Part shown: positions 1 through 9,184 of the stretch, in pieces
Layout of the letters: each line of letters starts with the position of its first letter
Numbering within the stretch: position 1 is the first letter of the stretch
NCBI GenBank assembly: GCA_964566025.1
Contig: CAZMHF010000003.1
Location: 1-64,000, forward strand
DNA: 64,000 bases
Direction: 5' to 3'
From: RGIG8306 sp964566025
Lineage (GTDB): Bacteria > Bacillota > Clostridia > Lachnospirales > Lachnospiraceae
Program-made: the position numbers and the translations under genes
Notes under the pieces: model-generated
The model's database searches: none
What the model was told of the DNA's origin: nothing
What the model saw: only the letters and a program-made list of their open reading frames with translations

Positions 1-898
1 TCTTAATCGCTGTTTGCAATGTTGCAGAAATAAAGAAATACTGTTGCTTCAATCGTAGTTCTTTTCCTGCGTAATGATTATCATTTGGATAAAGGACATC
101 GACGATATTTTTCGCCAAATTTTCCTGCTCCACAGCTTTTTGATAATCACCACGATCAAAGGACTCTAGATTGAATGTATTAATTGGCTCTGCATCCCAA
201 ATACGCAATGTATTTACGACATTGTTTCCATACCCTACCACTGGCAAATCAAATGGAACGGCACGCACAGATTGATAGCCCTCTTGTACAAACACTTCTC
301 TACCTGTTTCGAGATCATGTTCTACTCGAACATGCCCACCAAAATGCACTTCACACGCATATTCCGCACGACGCACTTCAAATGGATTTCCGTTTTTAAG
401 CCAATTATCAGGAACCTCTACTTGATAACCATCTTCGATTTTCTGAGCAAACATACCATATTGATAACGAATACCACAACCATAAGCTGCATAGCCAAGC
501 GTTGCCAACGAGTCTAAGAAACAAGCTGCTAAACGACCCAAACCACCATTTCCTAATGCCGCATCTGGTTCTTGATCTTCAATATCATTTAGCTCATAGC
601 CTAATTCTTCTAATGCCTCTTTGATTTCTTTTTGAGCGCAAATATTGATAATATTATTGCCCAATGCACGTCCCATCAAGAACTCCATTGACAAATAGTA
701 TACTGTCTTAATGTCTTGTCGCTCATATTGCTTATGTGTCGCAATCCACTCATCAATAATAATATCCTTTACCGCAAAGCTAACTGCTTGGAACACTTGT
801 TGCTTGCTTGCCTCTGTGATATCCTTTCGAAACATCGTTTTCGTGTATGTAATGACACTTTTCTTGAAATCTGCTTTATTTACTGTCGCTTTCTTCAT
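1..898 (-). CDS. glgP: glycogen phosphorylase, N-terminal part (cut by window edge)
   Basis: About 299 N-terminal residues of a glycogen/starch phosphorylase (GT35), which releases glucose-1-phosphate from alpha-1,4-glucan in the cytoplasm. The translation contains family blocks such as YYLSMEFLMGR, ALGNGGLGRLAACFLDS and YGCGIRYQYGMF. The PLP-lysine region lies beyond the window. The ATG at 896-898 is preceded on the minus strand by GGAGTCAACTTGT, a good ribosome binding site. It starts 13 bases after the ileS stop, so the two may be cotranscribed. malQ at 13637 supplies a second alpha-glucan enzyme nearby. The truncation is caused by the window edge; there is no stop or frameshift in the visible part. 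Confidence 0.95.
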   Translation of the reverse strand, partial: MKKATVNKADFKKSVITYTKTMFRKDITEASKQQVFQAVSFAVKDIIIDEWIATHKQYERQDIKTVYYLSMEFLMGRALGNNIINICAQKEIKEALEELGYELNDIEDQEPDAALGNGGLGRLAACFLDSLATLGYAAYGCGIRYQYGMFAQKIEDGYQVEVPDNWLKNGNPFEVRRAEYACEVHFGGHVRVEHDLETGREVFVQEGYQSVRAVPFDLPVVGYGNNVVNTLRIWDAEPINTFNLESFDRGDYQKAVEQENLAKNIVDVLYPNDNHYAGKELRLKQQYFFISATLQTAIK

Positions 899-911
899 AC
901 AAGTTGACTCC

Positions 912-3900
912 TTAAATTTTTTCAACACCGAGCGTAATCATTTCGCTATTAATGTTCCAGTCCTTTGAAAACCCGCCATTTGCTTTCACTAGTTCATTTG
1001 CCAAAACATCCGCCATAATCTCGTCTTGGTTTTTCTCGATGATGCTTGCAATCTTATCATTGTTTGAGTAATAAACTTTAATATGATCTGTTACCTCAAA
1101 GTCTGCTTCCTTACGCATAGTCTGAAGCTTTGAAATGATTTCTCTTACAAATCCCTCTTTAATCAGTCCTTCATCTAGATTTCCATCTAAGACAACCGTT
1201 AAATCAAGATTGCTTTCCGTCACATAGCCTTCTTTTTTGACCATGGTAATTAATAAATCATCTTTTGTTAATACAACGTCTTGCTCTCCAAATGTAAATG
1301 TCAATTCATTTGATTTTTCAAGCTCATTCATCGCCGCATTTCCATCCACTTGATTTAATGCATCTTTAATTTGCGCCAACACTGCACCATATTTTGGTCC
1401 AACACTACGAAGCTGAGGCTTAAAGTTATAGGTTGTAAATTCACTTACATCATCTGTAAATTCAACCGCTTTAATATTAAGCTCCTCTGCAATAATCTGT
1501 GTATAGAAATCTGATAACTTTGTTGGTGATTTAATAAACATTTTTGCAAGTGGTTGACGGTTTTTCAAATTCGCCGAATTACGACAAGCACGTCCCATCG
1601 CCACGAACTTTAGAACATAATCCATGTTTTTCTCAAGCTCTGCATCAACATAGCTTGCATCATATTCAGGATATGAACAAAGATGAATACTTTCCATCGC
1701 CTCTGTATCAATTGAGCGCACTAGGTTTTGATAAATTTTTTCTGTCATAAATGGAATCATCGGAGCCGCCAATTTTGCTGTTGTCACTAATGCTGTATAC
1801 AATGTCAAGTACGCATTGATCTTATCTTGCTCCATTCCCTTTGCCCAAAACCGTTCACGACTTCTTCTAACGTACCAGTTACTCATATCGTCAACAAACT
1901 CTTGAAGCACTTTTGTCGTTTCTGGAATACGATAATTTTCAAGATACTCATCACAATCCTTAACCAATGTGTTCATCTTCGATAAAAGCCAACGATCCAT
2001 CACGCATAAGCTGCTTTGATCTAATGTATATTTTGTAGCATCAAATTGATCGATATTTGCATATAGTACAAAGAAAGCATACGTATTCCATAGCGTTCCC
2101 ATGAATTTTCGTTGTCCTTCAATAACCGCTTTTGAATGGAAACGATTTGATAGCCATGGTGCACTGTTTGAATAGAAGTACCAACGAATCGCATCAGCGC
2201 CTAATGTAGCCAACGCTTCAAAAGGATCTACTGCATTGCCCTTTGACTTACTCATCTTTTGGCCCTTCTCATCTTGGACATGGCCTAATACGATAACATT
2301 TTTGTATGGTGCTTTATTGAATAAAATTGTTGAAATCGCCAACAACACATAGAACCATCCGCGCGTTTGATCAACTGCTTCTGAAATAAAATCGGCTGGG
2401 AAATGCTTCTCAAACAATTCTTGATTTTCAAATGGATAGTGATATTGTGCAAATGGCATTGCGCCTGAGTCGAACCAACAGTCGATTACTTCTGGAACTC
2501 TCTTCATTTGCTTTCCGCATTTTTCACAAGGAATCGTTACTTCATCTATAAATGGACGGTGTAACTCAATGTCCTCTGGACAATTTGGTGATAACTCTTT
2601 TAACTCTTGACGGCTACCGATAGAGTGCATATGACCACACTCACATTCCCACACATTAAGAGGAGTTCCCCAATAACGATTACGGCTTACGCCCCAGTCT
2701 TGTACATTTTTTAGCCAATCCCCAAAACGACCTTTTCCAATACTCTCTGGAATCCAGTTGATTGTGTCGTTGTTGCGAATTAAGTCTTCTTTTACGGCAG
2801 TCATCTTAATAAACCATGATTCGCGCGCATAATAAATAAGTGGCGAGTCACAACGCCAACAATGTGGATAACTATGTTCAAATGGAATCACCTTAAATAA
2901 TAAATTCTTCTCTGTAAGTGCGGTAATTACTAAGGAATCTGCATCCTTAACAAATGTACCTTCCCATTCGCCTGTTTCTTTTGTCATACATCCTTTGCCA
3001 TCAACTAATTGAATAAATGGTAAGTCGTATGCTCTTCCTACCTGCGCATCATCTTCACCAAAAGCAGGTGCAATATGAACAATGCCCGTACCATCTGTTG
3101 TCGTAACAAAATCAGCACATGTTACAAAATGCGCTTTTGTTTTTGGAGCAACAAAATCAAACAGTGGTTGATATGACTTGTTCTCTAAGTCTTTTCCAAG
3201 CATCTCATCTACGATTTCATATTCGCCTTCCCCTAGTACTTGGTCGGCTAAATCCTTCGCAAGATAATAATACTCATCTTCTTTTTTTGCTTTAACATAT
3301 TCAATGGCTGGATTCACACACAATGCTGTATTTGATGGCAATGTCCAAGGTGTTGTTGTCCATGCCAAGAAATATTCATTGTCCTTATCTAACAATTTGA
3401 ATTTAGCAATCAATGAACGATCCTTAACATCCTTATATCCTTGTGCCACTTCATGACTTGATAGCGGTGTTCCGCAACGTGGACAATATGGCACGATTTT
3501 AAAGCCCTTGTATAATAGTTTTTTATCCCAGATGCGACGAAGCGCCCACCAAACGGATTCAATATAATCATCATGATAGGTTACGTATGGGTTGTCCATA
3601 TCTGCCCAGAAACCAACGGTGTAAGAAAAGTCTTCCCACATCCCTTTGTACTTCCAAACGTTTTCCTTGCATTTTGCAAGAAACGGTTCTATTCCGTATT
3701 CCTCGATTTGTTCTTTGCCATTTAGCCCAAGTTCTTTTTCAACTTCTAGCTCAACTGGTAATCCATGTGTATCCCAACCCGCTTTACGAGGCACAGAATA
3801 TCCCTTCATCGTACGATAACGTGGAATCATATCCTTTATCGTTCTTGTCAAAACATGCCCAATATGTGGTTTTCCATTTGCCGTAGGTGGCCCATCATAA

Positions 3901-4028
3901 AACATGTATTGAGGACTATCTTTTCGTAACTCAACACTTTTTTCGAAAATATTTTGTTCTTTCCAAAAATTCTCGACTTCCTTCTCTCTTGCCACAAAAT
4001 TCAAATCTGTAGACACTTTTTTGTACAT
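912..4028 (-). CDS. ileS: isoleucyl-tRNA synthetase, type 2 (eukaryote-like)
   Basis: Charges tRNA-Ile with isoleucine in the cytoplasm; class Ia synthetase of 1038 aa. The HIGH motif is at residues 55-58 (PHIGHVL) and KMSKS starts near residue 591 (GQKMSKSKGN). An editing domain lies between, and a Cys-rich insertion (CECGH, then CEKCGK) comes before the KMSKS loop. The block GWDTHGLPVE and the overall length match the IleRS2 clade rather than the E. coli-like IleRS1 clade, which has GWDCHGLP. IleRS2 enzymes are known to be intrinsically insensitive to mupirocin. A T-box leader precedes the gene. Start at ATG 4028 fits the family N-terminus and the AAGGAGC ribosome binding site. Confidence 0.97.
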   Translation of the reverse strand: MYKKVSTDLNFVAREKEVENFWKEQNIFEKSVELRKDSPQYMFYDGPPTANGKPHIGHVLTRTIKDMIPRYRTMKGYSVPRKAGWDTHGLPVELEVEKELGLNGKEQIEEYGIEPFLAKCKENVWKYKGMWEDFSYTVGFWADMDNPYVTYHDDYIESVWWALRRIWDKKLLYKGFKIVPYCPRCGTPLSSHEVAQGYKDVKDRSLIAKFKLLDKDNEYFLAWTTTPWTLPSNTALCVNPAIEYVKAKKEDEYYYLAKDLADQVLGEGEYEIVDEMLGKDLENKSYQPLFDFVAPKTKAHFVTCADFVTTTDGTGIVHIAPAFGEDDAQVGRAYDLPFIQLVDGKGCMTKETGEWEGTFVKDADSLVITALTEKNLLFKVIPFEHSYPHCWRCDSPLIYYARESWFIKMTAVKEDLIRNNDTINWIPESIGKGRFGDWLKNVQDWGVSRNRYWGTPLNVWECECGHMHSIGSRQELKELSPNCPEDIELHRPFIDEVTIPCEKCGKQMKRVPEVIDCWFDSGAMPFAQYHYPFENQELFEKHFPADFISEAVDQTRGWFYVLLAISTILFNKAPYKNVIVLGHVQDEKGQKMSKSKGNAVDPFEALATLGADAIRWYFYSNSAPWLSNRFHSKAVIEGQRKFMGTLWNTYAFFVLYANIDQFDATKYTLDQSSLCVMDRWLLSKMNTLVKDCDEYLENYRIPETTKVLQEFVDDMSNWYVRRSRERFWAKGMEQDKINAYLTLYTALVTTAKLAAPMIPFMTEKIYQNLVRSIDTEAMESIHLCSYPEYDASYVDAELEKNMDYVLKFVAMGRACRNSANLKNRQPLAKMFIKSPTKLSDFYTQIIAEELNIKAVEFTDDVSEFTTYNFKPQLRSVGPKYGAVLAQIKDALNQVDGNAAMNELEKSNELTFTFGEQDVVLTKDDLLITMVKKEGYVTESNLDLTVVLDGNLDEGLIKEGFVREIISKLQTMRKEADFEVTDHIKVYYSNNDKIASIIEKNQDEIMADVLANELVKANGGFSKDWNINSEMITLGVEKI

Positions 4029-4083
4029 AAAATGCTCCTTTCACTTGTGAAAGCGGTTTTAAAGCGACGTACTAAATTCTAAT

Positions 4084-4318
4084 AAAAAAGCCTTCGTCCT
4101 GAATAATGGACGAAGGCATCTTCGCTTAACCAATTCACATACTATCATATGCTTCTTTTTAACGGTAGAAAGCCGGCGGGACTTACTTAATCAGTTCAGT
4201 CTGCAACTCGGGAGTGATTCTTCACCTTTATAGCGTATCGTCTTTCACCAAATGACGACTCTCTGTGACACTATCGATTAAGGCAAACTTTCTCCTTCAA
4301 CGTTTTTCACGATATGAA
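4084..4318 (-). ncRNA. T-box leader, Ile specifier
   Basis: Transcribed leader of ileS. Read on the minus strand it shows the AGAGAG bulge, a GGTGAAAG loop and the specifier context GAAUCACUCC, giving specifier codon AUC (Ile) at 4216-4218. The T-box bulge UGGU is complementary to 4129-4132 and fits an A discriminator. The terminator is GCCTTCGTCC (4090-4099) paired with GGACGAAGGC (4108-4117), followed by a T run. Uncharged tRNA-Ile should stabilise the antiterminator and switch ileS on. Confidence 0.9.
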
Positions 4319-4321
4319 GTC

Positions 4322-4350
4322 ATTATAAAGAAAGGAGTTATGTTTGTCAA
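4322..4350 (-). promoter_or_regulatory. sigma-A promoter of the ileS T-box
   Basis: On the minus strand TTGACA (4345-4350) and TATAAT (4322-4327) are separated by 17 bases, both perfect consensus matches. The start of transcription would fall just upstream of the T-box stem I. Confidence 0.88.
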
Positions 4351-4372
4351 GTGGCTGCCTAAAGGCGGCTTT

Positions 4373-5530
4373 TTACTTTGTTCCCTTAAAGATATTTGAA
4401 GATTCTACTTCCTCCAATCGACACCATCCTATGACGCCATCATCTAGGCCTTTGATTTGAAGCCACTTTGTCGCATCCGTCTTTACATAATCAATCTGTT
4501 GTGGTTCCAATGTGATTTTATCGCTATTTTCATCTGCCTCAACATAAATCTCTAATGACTCCTCAATACGCAAATTATATTCCTCCATATTGCGCATATC
4601 GGCATCTACTTCTTGTAATTCGTAATACTCTTGTTCTTCTCGATACAGTTTCCCATTTTTCAAATGTATCGTCTCAAAACAGGTAAATAGCCCTTCTATT
4701 TTTGGCAAAACCTTTATTGTCTTATCTTCTGTTCTCTCTGCTTCTTCTGGAAAATGAGCAATTGATCCATATATGGCAGCAAGTTGATACAAATCCTTAC
4801 CGTTATAACGCAAGACTAGTGTTTTGCCTTGTGGGATTTTTGTTGTATCTCCATCAAGATATGCATAAAAATGTGCTATCACTTCTACAAATCGATCAGT
4901 TCTATCAATATCAAGAATATAAAACGTTACGTTATTCACAACGATATTTTCAGCCATTTCGCTATATTGATTATTCATTTGCAAATCAAAGCTAACATCA
5001 TCTATCGTAAGATAACCATCTTCGTGAAATGTAAGTTCGTTCATCTTTTCAGGATCGCATAATGGAAGCTTGATAGCAGGTTCTGCAAAATCATGCTGTG
5101 AGTAACACTCTTTCCACAAGCTTAATGCATTTGTCGCATCAATAAATTCCACACCTTCATCTTTTGGTATAGGCAATCTCGTTTTTAACCTATGAATCGT
5201 TCCATCAGAGTTATTAATCGCTCCATCAATCACATAACGCAAATTGTAACCAAGATTGCTTGCATCCGTAGGGTCTAAGACCTCTCCCTCATACCATAAA
5301 ATATCTTCTGCTGTTGGAATCCATTCTGTAGAAGGAATTGTACTTTCTTCTGTTGTAGAAGGTTTTGTACTTTCTTCTGTCGTTGATGGCTTTGCTTGTG
5401 TATCTTCCAATGTTGTTTTCTCATTCTCACGAGATGTCTGTGTTTCAGATGGTTTTTTATTATTACAACCAGTTGAAATGACAATACATAACGCAAGTAA
5501 CATAGACAATACTATTTTTCGATTCTTCAT
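4373..5530 (-). CDS. lipoprotein with Thr/Ser/Glu linker and SH3-like C-terminus, function unknown
   Basis: A 385-aa predicted lipoprotein. A signal peptide with lipobox STGC puts the lipidated Cys near residue 22, followed by a linker with PSTTEES repeats. The middle (about residues 75-310) is not recognised. The last 60 residues contain WLQIKGLDDGVIGWCRLEE, which looks like a small SH3-type beta-barrel often used to bind cell wall. The truncated protein at 63782-64000 has a closely similar tail (WIKVKGLERKKEGWLYIP). The gene starts 27 bases after the NlpC/P60 gene and probably shares its promoter at 7421-7449. The ribosome binding site GGAGGTGATC supports this start. Outer-surface location is confident; function is not. 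Confidence 0.8.
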   Translation of the reverse strand: MKNRKIVLSMLLALCIVISTGCNNKKPSETQTSRENEKTTLEDTQAKPSTTEESTKPSTTEESTIPSTEWIPTAEDILWYEGEVLDPTDASNLGYNLRYVIDGAINNSDGTIHRLKTRLPIPKDEGVEFIDATNALSLWKECYSQHDFAEPAIKLPLCDPEKMNELTFHEDGYLTIDDVSFDLQMNNQYSEMAENIVVNNVTFYILDIDRTDRFVEVIAHFYAYLDGDTTKIPQGKTLVLRYNGKDLYQLAAIYGSIAHFPEEAERTEDKTIKVLPKIEGLFTCFETIHLKNGKLYREEQEYYELQEVDADMRNMEEYNLRIEESLEIYVEADENSDKITLEPQQIDYVKTDATKWLQIKGLDDGVIGWCRLEEVESSNIFKGTK

Positions 5531-5557
5531 TAATGATCACCTCCATATTTTGCAAGA

Positions 5558-7315
5558 TTATTTTTTGTAGGCACATACGCTACAAGTGCTTCCGCTTCCG
5601 AAAACATGTGACTGCTCATCCATAACAAAATTTTTACAATTGCTTCCGCATCCGTGCCAATGATTTTGGCTGTCCCTAAGCCACTTAGAACCATCAAATT
5701 GATGCCCTGAACTCCATGGAGACTTCATAACATAATTACTAAATGCTGCCTGTGTTATACTGCGCTGAACTACTTTATCAATTCCGTCAGAGGTTGTACT
5801 TTCAACTACATTAACCGTAGTATCATTAATTCGACTATTGAATAATCTAACATGATTTGAGGAAGCGCCCTTACTCTTCAGTCCCACTGCGTAATCCATT
5901 TTACATATGCTCCCCCAATTGCGACTTCCATAATTTTTATTATATAATGTTGTCGTATTCACCTTACCTGTATATCCATAAACTCTTGAAACTAACCCTG
6001 AGCAATCCGTTCCGTTAGCATGTGTTGTTTGCGACGAAGCACCTGTTGTTTGCGACGAAACAGCTGTTGTATTTACATTTCCAAATAGCTTCCCTTGAGC
6101 CAAACTGCTCGTCATCTGACTTGCTGTTGCCCAGCCTCCAAAACAATAAGGAACTCCTATTCTATGCAAAGGAAAACTCGTTGCACTTCTTACATAACTT
6201 GGCAATTGTGTATTAGCAAATGTGTTCGTTGCATTAACTAAATTCACCATAAAACTTGCACTTAGATGTGCGATAGAATTTGTGTTAACAGCAGCACGTG
6301 TCAATGAAATTGTTTCATATGCTTTTGCTTCATTTGATTGCTTACTTTCCTTTTCTGTCTTTTCATTTTCGTACACTTGATAACGTTGTTGTAGCATACT
6401 GTTGTCTATTTTATCTTCCAAATTGATTTTTTTGATGCAAGCATAATTGTCATAGCCATAGATTGTATAAACGTTGCCTTGTGTATCAAGTCTAACAAAA
6501 TCTAGTGCAAAATTACGGCAATCTTCCTGATTGATAATATATTTTGCCACAATCTCATTTTGCTGATTCATTTTAACAATAGATATCTCCTGTAATAAAG
6601 TTTCTGTATTAGCAACTTCACAAACTCTATGATATGTATTTGCAGTAATTTCAGCTAATTGTGTACTTCTTACGATTGTCTTCTTGCTTTTTTCTAATAC
6701 GCTATCTAAATTCACCTTATTAGTAATGATATTGGGTTGTGAAATGCTATTTTCCCTCTCCAATATTTGGCAATTTTTCGCATTTCGATCTAGGTCAATC
6801 GTAACGGGATGGTATTCTCCGTCTACATACACATATGTAACGCCGTCTATAGTTTCTAACATCGTTGCCCATCCGCCGAGTTTTGAAGCATCTACGACAT
6901 ATAAAAGTTGTCCTGTTTTCATTGAGTATATATAAATCCCCTGATCAACATCCAATACAAAGAAGCAACCATTTGCATATTCCATATCGACAGGAACACT
7001 ATCATTATTGAGCGAAATATTATTCTTCCACTCGCCGTTTACAAACAACATGATTTTGCGTCCCTTTATATCGAGCAATGCGATTTCATTCTCGTTCATA
7101 ACAACAAGACTAGCCAAGCTATCTTCTGGCTCTAACAAATGTAATTCATAATCCTCTTCACCAAAGAAAATGATAATCTCTTCATTTTTATCTATTTCCC
7201 TATTTGTTGATAACTTTTCGGTTACCATGTTTTCTGCCATTGCAATTTGCAAACTTGTCACAAAAAGGAATAGAACGGTTACAATTAACGTCATTCTCGA
7301 TTTTTTTTGTTTCAT
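5558..7315 (-). CDS. secreted NlpC/P60-like protein with Cys/His-rich tail
   Basis: A 585-aa exported protein. Residues 1-27 form a signal peptide ending AMA. Residues 45-310 contain repeated beta-strand blocks (for example IALLDIKGRKIMLF and GIYIYSMKTGQLLYV) that resemble a beta-propeller. Residues 375-540 resemble an NlpC/P60 cysteine hydrolase, with candidate catalytic Cys438 in NGTDCSGLV and His488 in SNHVRLF. The last 35 residues (HWHGCGSNC, then HVFGSGSTCSVC) form a Cys/His pattern like zinc-ribbon-type tails seen on Firmicute surface proteins. A role in cell-wall peptide cleavage is inferred. It is transcribed from its own promoter through a leader with four 15-bp repeats. The linker near residues 416-432 also carries a short internal duplication (SSQTTGASSQTT). 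Confidence 0.75.
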   Translation of the reverse strand: MKQKKSRMTLIVTVLFLFVTSLQIAMAENMVTEKLSTNREIDKNEEIIIFFGEEDYELHLLEPEDSLASLVVMNENEIALLDIKGRKIMLFVNGEWKNNISLNNDSVPVDMEYANGCFFVLDVDQGIYIYSMKTGQLLYVVDASKLGGWATMLETIDGVTYVYVDGEYHPVTIDLDRNAKNCQILERENSISQPNIITNKVNLDSVLEKSKKTIVRSTQLAEITANTYHRVCEVANTETLLQEISIVKMNQQNEIVAKYIINQEDCRNFALDFVRLDTQGNVYTIYGYDNYACIKKINLEDKIDNSMLQQRYQVYENEKTEKESKQSNEAKAYETISLTRAAVNTNSIAHLSASFMVNLVNATNTFANTQLPSYVRSATSFPLHRIGVPYCFGGWATASQMTSSLAQGKLFGNVNTTAVSSQTTGASSQTTHANGTDCSGLVSRVYGYTGKVNTTTLYNKNYGSRNWGSICKMDYAVGLKSKGASSNHVRLFNSRINDTTVNVVESTTSDGIDKVVQRSITQAAFSNYVMKSPWSSGHQFDGSKWLRDSQNHWHGCGSNCKNFVMDEQSHVFGSGSTCSVCAYKK

Positions 7316-7334
7316 AAAATACCTCCATATTCTG

Positions 7335-7394
7335 TTTTGACGCCTTTTGTTTTGACGCCTTTTGTTTTGACGCCTTTTGTTTTGACGCCTTTTG
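7335..7394. repeat. four perfect 15-bp tandem repeats in a 5' leader
   Basis: Plus-strand unit TTTTGACGCCTTTTG at 7335-7349, 7350-7364, 7365-7379 and 7380-7394, with no mismatch and no spacer. It lies between the promoter at 7421-7449 and the ribosome binding site of the NlpC/P60-like gene, so it is transcribed as CAAAAGGCGUCAAAA units. Confidence 0.97.
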
Positions 7395-7420
7395 TTCTCT
7401 ATCCTTTGTTTGTTAATTTA

Positions 7421-7449
7421 AGTCTACTTCATCGCCTTAACTTTGTCAA
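7421..7449 (-). promoter_or_regulatory. promoter of the NlpC/P60-lipoprotein pair
   Basis: Minus-strand TTGACA (7444-7449), 17-base spacer, TAGACT (7421-7426). The 5' leader of about 100 bases carries the four 15-bp repeats. Confidence 0.8.
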
Positions 7450-7492
7450 CTGTTTTTTCTGATTTTTCCATTTAGCAACAAGAATATCTTTC

Positions 7493-9175
7493 CTATTTTA
7501 TCTTTATCACGTTTGATACGCACAACGAATCCGTCAAGCCCTGCCAATTGTCTTTTCGATTTGTAAATGCCACTTCTCCCATAGGGTTTGCAAAGTTAAT
7601 CACAACTTTTGCTCGCTGTTTGTTGGCTTCGACAATAGCATTCTTTATTCCTTCTATTTTTTCTAAATAATATCGACTTCCTATTTTCTCGCTAACATAA
7701 TAGACTCCCTCATGCATATTTTCGAATATAACTGTTTTCATCACAAAACCGTTTTCATTATCTAAGTTTTCTAGTTCACTCTTTTCAAAGGTAACCACCT
7801 TTTCATATGCTCTGCGCTCTCCATCTTCTTGCGTCCCTTCGACACGAATAATAGCCCATGGCACACCATGCTCATAATGGATTTCTTCTTTTGCAATCTT
7901 CTTTGTCACGCGGATTGATCCATTTTTGAAAACGAATTTTGGCAATATCGCTTCTACTGTTTTGTCAATTGAGGCAAATGCTGTCGCACCCACCATGTAT
8001 TGAGAGGTGGCTGTTCCTCCCCATACCAACTTTATGTGATCCATATTGTCGGTAGATGAATATCCACCCAAAACCAATACGCTCACTTTTTTCCCGCTCG
8101 TGGCTTGTGTTCTTGGAATTTTAATTCCAATGTAAAAACTCTTATTCGCGTATTTTTTATCTGTTACCTCTATTTTCTTATTGCTAAGTTTATAAAATGC
8201 CGCCTTAGAAATTTCCTCTATTGAGGAGAGCGGTTGTGTCACCAATACTGTATCTGAAAAATCATATGCAAATTCAATAAATGTACCTACATCCAAATTC
8301 TGAGGATTGACCTTGACATATAGCATTGTTGCTTCGCCTTCTAAAACCTTTCCTATTTCACAAGATAGCGAATTGTCTACGCTCTTTTGTCCAATTGTTT
8401 TCCCTTTGTCGCCCCCCTTAGTAGGGACTGCATTGATAAGATCATTTAATAATGCCATAACTTGTTTATCAACTTCACTTCGCTTATTTGATGAATTTGG
8501 TGTAGTCGAACTCAAAAAGGGAATGCTTCCATCCTCTACTTTCAACAATCCTTTCCCTTCCTCTAGCGATAGTGTTACACCGTCCTTTGTCATCGCATAA
8601 AAATAATGGCTGTTCTCAATTCCGTAATGCAAGTCCTGCATAGCCCTCTCGCTATTTCCCTTTTTCCCATATACAACTTTCCAAAGTGCCAACTGCGTAA
8701 TGGTTTGCTTTGTCGAAGCCGTCAACAGTGGGTACTTTTGATCGATATATGTTTTATTAATAGGGTACCCATTCATTAAGACATTCTTTATTTTTTGCAA
8801 ATCAAGATTTGTATAGGAGCTTCCTTTTCCTGTCGATCGATTAATTTGCTCAATTAGTGTCTCTTCTGTATGAGTTGTATAACTTGTTGCCTTTGTTGGC
8901 GATTCTTTATCTCCTTGTATACAATATGCGACTTTTAATCCCTTACTATTCTCATCACTGTCATTCTCCAAGACATCATGCAAATGAAGATCCCAAATCG
9001 CTGGTGTCTTATTCTCCAAAACAACCCCGTCTGCTGTTCCCGCTAATGAATATGGATATGCCACTTGCGAGTCATTCACCTTGTAGGAATTAAAATTAAG
9101 AGCATATGCCATTTGTTCTCCTATCAAAAGAGCAAGCAGCATTCCAACCATTCCTATCATCTTAAGTTTTTTCAT
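7493..9175 (-). CDS. thioester-domain surface adhesin with Cna-B-like domain
   Basis: A 560-aa secreted protein with a signal peptide ending near AYA at residue 25. Residues 40-230 look like a thioester domain: Cys85 in VAYCIQGD and Gln161 in ITQLALWK are the expected Cys-Gln pair, which in this family forms an internal thioester that bonds covalently to host or surface targets. Residues 430-545 look like a Cna-B/SpaA-type domain, with Lys in RVTKKIAKE, Glu in VYYVSEKIG and terminal Asn in VAFTNRK as possible isopeptide residues. The C-terminus (ending VSNVIKIK) has no LPXTG signal or membrane anchor. It is the last gene of the TasA/SipW operon, 9 bases after the preceding stop. Thioester assignment is inferred from motifs. 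Confidence 0.75.
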   Translation of the reverse strand: MKKLKMIGMVGMLLALLIGEQMAYALNFNSYKVNDSQVAYPYSLAGTADGVVLENKTPAIWDLHLHDVLENDSDENSKGLKVAYCIQGDKESPTKATSYTTHTEETLIEQINRSTGKGSSYTNLDLQKIKNVLMNGYPINKTYIDQKYPLLTASTKQTITQLALWKVVYGKKGNSERAMQDLHYGIENSHYFYAMTKDGVTLSLEEGKGLLKVEDGSIPFLSSTTPNSSNKRSEVDKQVMALLNDLINAVPTKGGDKGKTIGQKSVDNSLSCEIGKVLEGEATMLYVKVNPQNLDVGTFIEFAYDFSDTVLVTQPLSSIEEISKAAFYKLSNKKIEVTDKKYANKSFYIGIKIPRTQATSGKKVSVLVLGGYSSTDNMDHIKLVWGGTATSQYMVGATAFASIDKTVEAILPKFVFKNGSIRVTKKIAKEEIHYEHGVPWAIIRVEGTQEDGERRAYEKVVTFEKSELENLDNENGFVMKTVIFENMHEGVYYVSEKIGSRYYLEKIEGIKNAIVEANKQRAKVVINFANPMGEVAFTNRKDNWQGLTDSLCVSNVIKIK

Positions 9176-9184
9176 TTTCCACCT

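Noticed and set aside
4351..4378. Plus-strand terminator GCTGCC-TAAA-GGCGGC with T run
   Set aside because: No plus-strand gene ends here and the T run is absent on the minus strand; listed as not functional with any known gene.
7335..7394. Short regular repeats that might be a CRISPR array
   Set aside because: The 15-bp units are directly adjacent without spacers, and no cas genes are present.
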